From: Verticillium longisporum
Lineage: Eukaryota > Ascomycota > Sordariomycetes > Glomerellales > Plectosphaerellaceae
NCBI GenBank assembly: GCA_019188255.1
Contig: JAETXT010000009.1
Coordinates: 1,798,001 to 1,862,000 of the forward strand
Direction of reading: 5' to 3'
Length of the DNA: 64,000 bases
Shown: piece after piece, positions 54,201 through 62,208 of the stretch
Layout: every line of letters starts with the position of its first letter
How positions within the stretch are numbered: position 1 is the first letter of the stretch
The notes under the pieces: generated by a model
What the model saw: the letters and a program-made list of their open reading frames with translations, nothing else
Databases searched by the model: none
Told to the model about the DNA's origin: nothing
Translations under genes and position numbers: made by a program

Positions 54201-56383
54201 TTCGGCGAATGGTCGCCAAGCGGAAGGTCAATGACGCTCTCAATACCCGTAACGGACCAGATACCAAGCAGTTGCTGCCGAGATCGCTGGAGCTGGGAAG
54301 CGACGTTCTTGTGTTCCGAGAGCGGGAGAAATGGACCGGTCCCTACAAGGTCATATCGGTTTCTGACACGGCGGTCACGGTCGAAATGGTTAACGGCCCA
54401 ACGGAGTTCAGAGGAACACACGTTAAGCCGTACAACAGATCGCCGGATCAGCAGGCTGGGGAGACAATAGTGGTTCGAACTCCAGAGACCCCAGAACCAT
54501 TTGAGTACCCAGAGCCAATTCTACCACGACGACGCGGGAGACCCAGGAAGTCAACAAACGCCACGAATCTGTTACAGGCGGCTTTCACGGATCGCAAGAG
54601 CAGTGCGACCGGGACTTCACAGATCGAGCGCCAATTCATTGTCAAAAGGGAACAGCAGGGGTACGACCTAGCTGTTCAACTACGCAATGAAGGCAGAATA
54701 ACGACCCCTGGGAAGCCATTTGAACAGTCCGACTGGGAGGAAATCGACTCACTCCTGGCAGCTGGAGTGATCGTGCCGATCAGGAGATCCGCGTTTCCCA
54801 GTGCTAAGATCTTTGGATGCCGGCTTGTAAGAGAGGTGAAAGGCCTCCCTCAAGCCCCATATGAGAAGTCAAGACTGGTGGTTCAGGGACACAGTGACTG
54901 GGAGAAGACAACCCTGCTAACGCAGTCGCCCACGATCATGCGCTGTAGCCAACGACTGATCCTAGCGATCACCCCAACGCTACAGCAACGTGGCCACCAG
55001 TTGATGCTCCGTGATATCAGTCAAGCCTACACCCAGAGCGCTACAGATCTGTTACGCAACGTTCTCCTGCGCGTTCCCAAGGAGCTACAGCATAGATACC
55101 CCGACGGAATCGTCTTCCACGTTGTGAAGCCGCTCTATGGCATCGCAGAGTCAGGTCTCCATTGGTTTGTAACCTATCAGCGCCACCACAGAGAGCGCCT
55201 AAACGCCGTTCCAACGGGCTACGATCCGTGTTTGCTTCTAACCAGAGCTGGAGAGAGCTTTGGACTGGTCGGAATGCAGACTGACGACACCCTCAACCTC
55301 GGAGAGCCCGCGTTCATACAAAAGGAACAAACAGAGCTCGAAAGCGCTGGCTTCCGGGCAAAGCCTGCTTCCGTCCTTAACGCAGGATCTGACGGCGTCT
55401 TCAACGGCTGTATCATCAAAGTTGGAACTGAAGATCTCACGATTCAACAGAAAGGCCAAGGTGATCGCCTAGAGCTGGTAACCCCAGGGACAGCGAGCTC
55501 AGAGCAGGAATACATCGCCCAGAGAGCTCGCGGTGCCTATATTGCTTCAACCTGTCAACCAGAGGCAGCCTTCGATTTCTCTGTTGCAGCCCAAGCCAAG
55601 AACCCACAGGAGGACGACTTTGAACGGCTCAACAAACGCATACAATGGCAGATCGCCAACGCAGGCCGTGGCCTGAATTACGTGCGCCTGGATCTCTCAA
55701 CGGCCCAACTTTACGTATTTGTTGACGGCTCCTTCGCCAACAATAAGGACCTAAGTTCACAGATCGGATTCGTTGTCCTCCTTGGTAACGAACGTTCCTG
55801 CGATCAGGAGAACGCCTTCACGGTGCGCGGCAATATCCTCCATTGGCAATCCATTAAGTGTAAACGGGTTACGCGTTCAGTTCTGGCTAGCGAGATCTAT
55901 GGGATGGTTAGCGGCTTCGACGCGGCTTATGTCCTTAAACAGACGCTCCAAAAGATCTGTAAACGCTTAGAACTGCCGCTCCCACGGATGGTTATCTGCA
56001 CCGACAGCTACTCGCTCTACCAATGCCTGGTTCAACTGAGCGCGACAGCAGAGAAACGCCTAATGATAGATCTCATGGCGTTACGGCAAAGCTACGAAGA
56101 ACGCGAAGTCGACGAAATTCGTTGGATCGCCGGAGGCGATAACCCTGCAGATTCAATGACCAAGGGAGCGCCAAACCAGGCACTGGAAGCGCTAGTGAGC
56201 TCTAACGAAGTCACAATCAGGATTGAAGGATGGGTCAAACGTCAAGAAAAGAACAGTCAGGGGGCAAAGGCAATTGATATTAGCAAAAATGCAGCAAAGC
56301 CTAAAAACGAGCACCCCAGAAGCAAAAACGACGACCCCGCGATCAGCAAAACAGCAAAGCAACCGCTCCGCAAAGCGGACTAG
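51227..56383 (+). CDS. Copia gag-pol polyprotein (1718 aa, uninterrupted)
   Basis: The ATG at 51227 follows the leader; the frame is open 27 codons further upstream but without ATG. Domains in order: gag (1-470); a variant zinc knuckle CWICSKRDC-x4-H near 483; protease with DTGA near 611; the integrase zinc-binding part (HKRFGHPS...CHHC, 758-795) and core with Asp824, Asp877 (VDAGTNF) and Glu914 (IGKVE); reverse transcriptase (~1190-1400) with MQTDDT near 1351 in place of YVDD; RNase H (~1495-1640) with VDGSF and CTDSYSLY. Gag and pol are one frame, with no shift or stop, as in Copia. The polyprotein would be self-processed and copy the RNA in cytoplasmic particles, then integrate it in the nucleus. 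All catalytic residues expected are present, so activity is plausible. Confidence 0.93.
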   Translation: MSSSDHGNSSVTEPESAEKMQQEFDGILEELGISRLTQKVRKGLDIDFIVNGAESRFPGSLDSASADLKSAWILKAMSAYGTMKGVHLLEAFIEDFQGWTEEDFDSCNTTITRALKVYLAERGIPLPGAANAKTSKRLVPMLSWEEMPDATESITADRDSVLQRAEEQRDQWDDEQQPTGNAQLSQIRKLRTGRTDPRQPLVPGLSDQRSRQSSQREITPQSRRNETPPPNVTQNPPAWYHALPPHESVNSPIDGAVIKQFASLWNKESNYSGETYDILDDKMRIFTDVCELLQIRYTQLHALFPSILSGRAQTFFLEHMNRSMGLRQMYLAIKQQFDSEINRAQYHTDWSSMTFHSIAAEADNAGKPRMEVLQILLDRLQRCQRALGPAFKEETHLYVNTLRAVQGVPELKIALARPERSFNALSAQLKSTLKVEENTRTPGHFYTDRRYGSGYRQASGRGDRREQSVRRTNDRQPSRIRKCWICSKRDCRSTKHSPEEQQRSKEQWKRMQEARGDQRKGYRQFLTAMEPAESSESDNPTSDELGADDAFGSDPESELMNAHTAHFLANESFQHRIRGSSPKAEMTAPIEQLFTQYQINSTSTWYGIIPDTGAASVSTAGASQTRALIALIPSLTVNKQGIGARVRFGAGNPISTTEEITVPTPIGRITFHIVPTDTPFLLCIKDMDDLGVYLDNTRNELVKRVGEIQERTPIFRKWGHPWFFLDTKTHTSSGITYMMGTESDGAAFLTEAELRRIHKRFGHPSVEKLWNLLQRADQDVSRDALELINRFCHHCQIKGKSPQRFKFALRSDIDFNYEILVDIMHLDGKPVLHVIDASTGFQSATFIPNFTARATWEALKRCWLDTYLGPPDVVTVDAGTNFASAEFRAEARLLGMTCHQIPVEAHWSIGKVESYHKPIRRAYEILKAESRDTSLESLLQGAVKAVNDTAGPNGLVPTLLVFGAMPRITANSAPTATQAQRAEAVNKAMAELRRMVAKRKVNDALNTRNGPDTKQLLPRSLELGSDVLVFREREKWTGPYKVISVSDTAVTVEMVNGPTEFRGTHVKPYNRSPDQQAGETIVVRTPETPEPFEYPEPILPRRRGRPRKSTNATNLLQAAFTDRKSSATGTSQIERQFIVKREQQGYDLAVQLRNEGRITTPGKPFEQSDWEEIDSLLAAGVIVPIRRSAFPSAKIFGCRLVREVKGLPQAPYEKSRLVVQGHSDWEKTTLLTQSPTIMRCSQRLILAITPTLQQRGHQLMLRDISQAYTQSATDLLRNVLLRVPKELQHRYPDGIVFHVVKPLYGIAESGLHWFVTYQRHHRERLNAVPTGYDPCLLLTRAGESFGLVGMQTDDTLNLGEPAFIQKEQTELESAGFRAKPASVLNAGSDGVFNGCIIKVGTEDLTIQQKGQGDRLELVTPGTASSEQEYIAQRARGAYIASTCQPEAAFDFSVAAQAKNPQEDDFERLNKRIQWQIANAGRGLNYVRLDLSTAQLYVFVDGSFANNKDLSSQIGFVVLLGNERSCDQENAFTVRGNILHWQSIKCKRVTRSVLASEIYGMVSGFDAAYVLKQTLQKICKRLELPLPRMVICTDSYSLYQCLVQLSATAEKRLMIDLMALRQSYEEREVDEIRWIAGGDNPADSMTKGAPNQALEALVSSNEVTIRIEGWVKRQEKNSQGAKAIDISKNAAKPKNEHPRSKNDDPAISKTAKQPLRKAD

Positions 56384-56583
56384 GCCTCGGAATCCGAAGA
56401 ATCCGAGTTTGACTGCTCTGGCGAGTCCCACCAGAGGCAGTCAAAGAGCCGCAGAGCTGCGGCCCGCCCAGCCGCCTTGCGGTCGGCATTACAAAGACCA
56501 TCGAGGTCCTTGTTGGGGTCGTCACCCCCTTCGCCTCCTCCTCCTCGGCGATCGTCAGCATGCCCTTCACGACGGCACGCCAC
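56380..56583 (-). pseudogene. Residual antisense ORF between pol and 3' LTR of intact Copia-1
   Basis: About 67 codons, overlapping the pol stop tail to tail. It corresponds to the C-terminus of the longer antisense frame at 41565-42249 in the old copy (DPNKDL, NADRKAAGRA, SDSSDSEA). The rest of that frame, about 1 kb, is missing here, and a G run (56513-56517) puts the remaining part one base off. Confidence 0.5.
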
Positions 56584-56761
56584 TTTTCCTTATCCTATTC
56601 ATTGTTCTCCTACTGTTAATTGTTCACTTTAAGGCTGGAAGAGCAGATCTAACGCGCCGAAGACTGGAGATTGGAAGCGCGTTGGAGCGGCTATCGACCC
56701 TAGCGACAGCTCCCAATATTGGTTCTCACGGCTGTTCTATCCACAAAGAAAAGAGAGCCAG

Positions 56762-57047
56762 TGTTGAACCAATATTAGGGGTTCCCTAGGGCAGTGATCT
56801 CGGTAGGGGATCACCGATATGGTGATCACCGTGGCTGGGATTCACAGCTCTCAGGAGCACGTGAATCACAGCTTACGTGATCGGTGAATCAGATGGGTAT
56901 ATCTGACTCACGTAGGTAGTGGTAATTCAGAGAGAGATCATCAACTACATCACAAGACTTATATCACCTACCCTACCTATTCAGAGCTCTCAGGCACAGC
57001 CAAAGCAATGAAACGGGGTTCACATAAGCAGTGAAGCCCTCTCAACA
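56762..57047. repeat. 3' LTR of intact Copia-1
   Basis: 286 bp; one G shorter than the 5' LTR, one transition. Confidence 0.93.
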
Positions 57048-57052
57048 ATTAA

Positions 57053-57695
57053 AGAGTATATAAATAAATATAAATAAATCGATATTATAGATCTCTATAA
57101 AATAATATTAAAGGGTTTAAATATAAGCTAAATAAATATAAAAGGTTAGAAAATTATTAACTTTAATCTTATAGAATTTATAAATAAGATCTATAATAAT
57201 ATTTAATAAGATTTTAGGAATTATTTAATAGATTATATCCTATAATTTATAAAGGTCTCGATCTCTTATATCTTAACCTCCGCCCTTAAAGCGATCGAGG
57301 AGGGTAGGATTAATAATAATAGAAAGAGTACTTATTACTATTACCCTCTTCTCGTATTATACCTCTAGGGCGTTTAGGTTAATAGGAGGTAGGATTATTA
57401 AATAAAGAAATTAAAGATAGCGGTCTCGTTTAAGTAGATTAATAACGTTAAATTACTAAGAGTAGAGGTTCGATTCGCTAACTAGGCGATTAATATAGGT
57501 AAAGAGCTAAGGACGAGCTATCGTAGCTTAATATCGTCGAATAATTTAATAAGAATAACGTTTATCGTAAAAGAGTAAATCTTACTTAAAATAGATAATA
57601 ATAATACTATTAAATAGAGGAAATAAAGCTATTAATAATAATATAAAAATCGTAATATTAACGATACTATATAATACGTAAAAGGGCGTATAACC
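57053..57695 (-). mobile_element. RIPed remnant inside the right LTR (Copia-3 5' side)
   Basis: AT-rich, almost without CA/TG. By order it should be the leader and gag start of the outermost element on the minus strand. A primer-binding-like GGTTAT adjoins the LTR on the minus strand. No domain is readable. Confidence 0.45.
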
Positions 57696-57848
57696 TATTA
57701 GAGGTCTAGGGAGGAAAAGGAGTTATATTAGGAAGCTATTCTCTAGGGCAGGAGGGTGCCTAGAACTAAGCTATAGGAGGGAGGTGCCAGGGCACAGGCC
57801 ACCTAGCATCAGGTGACTGCTGGAAGCCCCAGGCGAATACCACCAACA
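57696..57848. repeat. Right LTR of the outermost element
   Basis: 153 bp; initial TG now TA, final CCAACA intact; TGATC follows. Here the left (inner) half is mutated and the right (outer) half clean, the mirror image of the left LTR. Confidence 0.88.
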
Positions 57849-57853
57849 TGATC

Positions 57854-58208
57854 AAGCGTCGTCTCATGAGTCCTCGCGGTGTATGCACGTCCCTCCTCAG
57901 TGAAAGTCGTCGTGCCTCGACTGCTAGGTATTTCGATTTCAATACGCGCTGTCACAAACACTTGGCATCCATGCGAGTAATGTATGTTGTATATTTCATG
58001 CGTGGATTTTCCTTTCGTTACCATCGTCACTAAACCGAGAAAAGACAGGAAGAGGAAGAAGAAGGAGCAAGAGGCAAAATCAACTCCCGTTTTCGTACCC
58101 AACCTCTCAGGTGAGCCGAGTCTCTTAGGCTCTCTCAAGCATGCCCGCACCAGACCCGCCAGTTCGCCGTCCGCACCATGCGCAGCCCATCGCTTTCGAC
58201 GTCAGACC
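57854..58208. other. 3' flank of the phosphofructokinase gene
   Basis: Normal GC content resumes directly after the target duplication. This 355-bp stretch should hold the PFK terminator/polyadenylation region. The island therefore landed just downstream of PFK without touching its coding sequence. Confidence 0.6.
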
Positions 58209-60684
58209 TCAGGCATACGCCAAACCGCGCTTCACATCCTTCGCCATGAGGCCCTCGAGAGGCTGCTCGCCCTGCGTATGTCGAGGGCGCCCGCCAAGAA
58301 TGTCCACGACGTACTTCATGTGCGCCCAGAGCGTCGCCTTGGGCCTGCGGTTCTTCCAGTCCGCGTCCTGCTCCTCGAGCTCCTGCATTGGCGTAAAGGT
58401 TACCTGTGCGCCCTTGATGCCAATAACGCTCGCGCTCATCGGGTCCTTCTTGCACCTGTTATGCGATTTGGGTCGGAACTCCTCGAGATGCTGCATGCAC
58501 TTGATCGCCAGACGCACCGCGCGGCACCTGTCCATCGGCGACGGCACGCCGCCCTGTTGCACGTGGCCGGGGATACTGTCGCGCGATTCGAAACGGCCCC
58601 GGGCCTCCTTGCGGATAATGTCCGCGATGAGCTTGGCGTTGAACACCGAGTCTGCCTTCTCGTTGACGAGGATGAGACGTCCTGAGGAGGTCATGCCCCG
58701 ATCGTGGGCAAATACTTCACGCAGGTGGCGCACGTCGGATGCGAGCGTCTCAAGGTCGAGCCCTTCCTCAGGTGTGTACACGGCACTCGCTCCCACGCTG
58801 AGGCCTGCGAGCGTCGCGATGTAGCCTGACTTGCCGCCCTGTGTCTCAACGACAAAGACTCGCCGGCGCGTAGCCGACGCCGACTGCTTGATCTTGTCAC
58901 AGTAGTTGACCAACTCATTCAGGCAAGTATCGGAACCGAGCGAGTATTCCGAGCCCGGCACGTTGTTCGATATGGTGGCCGGCAATAGGCACATGGGAAT
59001 GCAGAGCGACGGGTACTGATCCCTCGCCTTGCGCAACTGCGAAACGGCATGGAACGCCTCAAAACCACCGATCAGGAAAAGGGCATCGAACTGGTACTGC
59101 TCGATGAGGTTGGCGACCAGCTCCATGCCTGATTCCTCGGGCAGTTCGCGGTTGGTTCCGATCTCTGAACCTCCCCGGCTCGCCCAGGCGTCCACCTCGA
59201 GCCAGTCGAAAGGTCGCACTGAGCCGACAGGCTGGTCGTCGTGGTGCCTGGTGAAGCCGGCAAAACCGTTGTGAATGGCGATGGGTTCGTGGCCCCGCGA
59301 GATACAGTAGGCCACGCCGGCGCGGACTGCGGCGTTCATGCCGCCGGCAGGGGCACCGACGTTGATGAATCCAATCTTCATCCTCTGCAGGTCTTTTAGT
59401 AAGAGAAATATTGATTTTCAACGCACGTCACAACGACATACCTGGCTAGAATCCAGTAGAGCGTCGTCCACCCTGACATTGGTAGTCATCATGTACGAAG
59501 TGAACATCTCGGCAAACTCGGTATCGCGAAGGCCCATGGCCGTTTCGAAGTCCTTGGCATCAACTGCCTTGGCGACTTGCTTGGTGTCTTGCACAGCCTT
59601 CATAAGGGGTCTTCGTGTAATCTGGTTTTCTGTGATGGCGATGAAGCACGTCTCCGTCTCGGGCGTTGCTTCGAGGACAGCCTTGACGGCCTCGACACCC
59701 TGGAGGGTGCCGAGCATCCTGTCGTACGCCACGGCGGTGCCGCCGCGCTGGACGTGACCTAGTGTAGTGATGCGGGTGTCGAGAGCAAGGCCGTCCTTGT
59801 TCGCCAGGATGTTCTTGACCATTTCCGAAGTAATCTTGTTGCCGTGCCTGTCGTGAGCGCCCTCGGCAATGATGACAATGGTCTTGCGCTTGCCCAGAGC
59901 GCGGTGCTAGAAAAGGGGTTTCGTCAGCTTTCAGTGCCATGCAACAGCCGCGGAGCCGCCCTGCGCTTACTCTCTTCACAATGGCACTCATGTCTTCCTC
60001 CCAGTGGTCGTCTCTAGGCTTTTCCGGGATGAAGATGAAATCGGCTCCCGTGGCAACGCCAGCCATGAGGGCCAGCCAGCCGCAATGGCGACCCATGACC
60101 TCGATGACAAAGGCGCGTGCGTGGGACGAGGCAGTGGCCTCGATATAGTCCACCATCTCGCAGATGCGCTCAAGGGCAGAGTAGCAGCCAATGGTGGCAT
60201 CCGTGCCGGACATGTCGTTGTCGATGGATCCGACAAGACCGACAATGTTGAGGTGCTTGTGCTTCTCGACCTGCTCGGGCTTGAGCTGGCCGGTGGACAC
60301 GAGCTCCTCGAGGAGGGAGGGCCACTCGGCGCGGAACTTGTCGGCGCCGGTCAGCGAACCATCACCGCCGCAGATGATGATGGCGTCAATGCCGCTGAGG
60401 ATCATGTTCTTGGCGGCGGTGAGGCGACCCTTGCGCTCGAAAAAGGCCATGCAACGCTGGGTGCCGATCAGGGTGCCGCCCTGGGAGAGCCAATTGCGGA
60501 CGTCCCGCCATTCGGCCTTTCTGATGCTGTCGCCGCCCTGGACAAGGCCCTCGTATCCGTCGTACACGCAGTAGGCATCGCAGCCCAGGTGGATGGCCAT
60601 GCGGACCACAGCACGGACGACGCCGTTCATGCCAGGGGAGTCACCTCCCGAGGTCATGACGGCGATCTTCTTCTTCGTGGCCAT
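58209..60684 (-). CDS. PFK1: ATP-dependent 6-phosphofructokinase (eukaryotic, two-lobed)
   Basis: Exons 60684-59971, 59906-59442 and 59384-58209 join in phase 0 over 64- and 57-nt introns, giving 784 aa, normal for filamentous fungi. It phosphorylates fructose 6-phosphate to the 1,6-bisphosphate in cytosolic glycolysis. The N-terminal lobe has the catalytic elements: [12 protein letters not shown] (ATP site), [12 protein letters not shown], the catalytic loop [24 protein letters not shown] and GHVQRGG. The C-terminal lobe (from about 394) repeats the fold with regulatory substitutions: [43 protein letters not shown] and GHVQQGG, the site of fructose-2,6-bisphosphate control in this family. 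The start [14 protein letters not shown] is the usual one; the frame stays open upstream but without family similarity. Confidence 0.96.
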
Positions 60685-62208
60685 GATGGCAGTTCGGTCG
60701 TCTGTCCGGACGGCCGGTGTCCTCTCGATGAATTCGGGAAGGGAGGGGAAGGGAAGGAAATATAGACTGAAACCTAAGAGCTGTCGATGTAAGAAAGAGA
60801 TGACACAGGTCAAAGGAGGGGAATTGATAAGGGTGGGTGATCCTACAAGGTAGGTTAGGTGTGTAATAGGTTCGACCAAGGTTTGGAGGGGTACTGGAGG
60901 GTGGGACAGGATAGGCAGAGCTGGTCAGGCGAGCGGACTAGAACTGCAAAGTAGAAGAGGCTCGGAATGCACGAGGCGCGAGGACGAAGTAGAATGGAGG
61001 AGCTAGATCGGTAGCCGCTCCCTAAATAAGACCGGTCGTACTGGTTGAGTCGCTGCAGGTGAGGCAGTCGGTGCCGGATTCGGTGGGAAACCTCTGGGCG
61101 TCGTGCGAGACACGCATAGGCGGTCCAGACAGCTAGGGTGTTTTAGCGTGCCAGGGCCTGTGACGTGGGACAGACTGTGAACGGACAGGGGGGGGGGCAC
61201 CAGGAAAGCCCAAGGCAGAGGGTTTTTGAGAGCTCTTATCGCTTATCGTCGGGCGCGGGGTCGTTAACATGGGCCAACTACCTTGCCTACCTACCTACCT
61301 TGCAACGAATAGCTTGGAAATGAGGGGTCTGGCCATGTATGTACTCTACAAGTATGATCTGATGCTTGGTCCTGACCTGACCTGTTCTGCCTTGCCAGAG
61401 GAGGGCAACCTTGCGTCGAGGTCGTGAAAAACAAGATCCATCGTCCCTCCTATGTCGGACCGGAGCGACCTCTCTTCGCTCTTTTTTTTTCTCTCAAAGC
61501 CTTGGGGGGGCTGTTGAGGGAAATTTCCCTTCTCCCCCAAGCCTCGTTTGTGAGGGGTTTACGGAGCTCTGAGCTCGAACGGCCCGTCTGGCCCTGAGAG
61601 CCTAGAAAAACCCCCCCCCCCTTCCCCCCGTCGGGCCCACTGAGAGGCTCCATGCCAATGGTGGGTGCTGTGACTGTAATTCTATAATAATAATGCCAGT
61701 GAGAAATGATTCAAGATTGGCTATGGCCCGTGTCTCTGGTACCTCGCCGTTGATTTCGTTCGTCCCTATCAACCATTCAGGGCCCCGCCGACCTACAGCA
61801 GATGGGACCCCCATGCCGTTTAGAAGGATGACAGCTCTCTGTCAGCTCGCTGGAGGTACCCATTACGGCATTCATCGCTCTAAGAGACCGCCCAGCCCGA
61901 TGCACCCACTCAACAACCCCCCCCCCCCCCCCTTGCGACCCACTTGAGCTCCTGCAGCTGGGCACTGATTTGTCGATCCCCCTGCAGGGCTACGTCGGGC
62001 TTGTTTGACTTCACCTCAACACCAACTGTCCAAGCACTTGCGCATCACAGCCTTCCGCATCGCAGCCTTCCGCATCCCAATCGATCAGACGGGGGCAAAC
62101 TCTTGTGCGGCGCTTTGCACGATGAAAAGACCGACATCGAGCATCCGACTCCAACATTGAGCTAATCGCCGCCACCGACATCGCCATACGACGCACCCCA
62201 AGCGCATC
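60685..62208. other. Divergent promoter region between PFK and MED17
   Basis: 1.5 kb between two divergent starts, with no supported gene. It contains CT/GA-rich stretches, a CTACCTACCTACC run near 61288-61302, long C runs at 61611-61621 and 61917-61932, and a short tandem repeat before MED17. Pyrimidine-rich tracts are frequent in promoters of highly expressed fungal glycolytic genes. Confidence 0.6.
62041..62076. repeat. 15-bp tandem repeat upstream of MED17
   Basis: CGCATC(A/G)CAGCCTTC occurs twice, with a third partial unit. Confidence 0.8.

Larger units (their letters stand above)
50597..57047 (+). mobile_element. Intact Ty1/Copia retrotransposon (Copia-1), 6451 bp
   Basis: LTRs 50597-50883 (287 bp) and 56762-57047 (286 bp) differ by one G in a G run and one C/T; TSD ATTAA (50592-50596, 57048-57052). 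A purine tract lies directly before the 3' LTR. The body is GC-normal with no RIP, inside RIPed DNA. One uninterrupted polyprotein. It is therefore a very recent, potentially autonomous insertion. Confidence 0.95.
24162..57848 (-). mobile_element. Outermost LTR retrotransposon (Copia-3) hosting all nested insertions
   Basis: The 33.7-kb AT-rich block is bounded by two 153-bp direct repeats (24162-24314, 57696-57848) that begin TGTTGG and end CCAACA when corrected for RIP, as LTRs do. TGATC occurs immediately outside both (24157-24161 and 57849-57853), a 5-bp target duplication. On the minus strand a G-run lies just before the left LTR, as a polypurine tract would. Internal remnants on the minus strand include an integrase-like stretch (about 49200-49300, readable as GSEF-DN with RIP changes) and a reverse-transcriptase YVDD-like site (about 47070, now YINN). 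The interior is broken by Copia-1, a solo Gypsy LTR, two pogo elements, Copia-2 and repeat R. The element is dead. That the internal minus-strand Copia belongs to these LTRs rests on order and spacing, hence is inferred. Confidence 0.8.
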
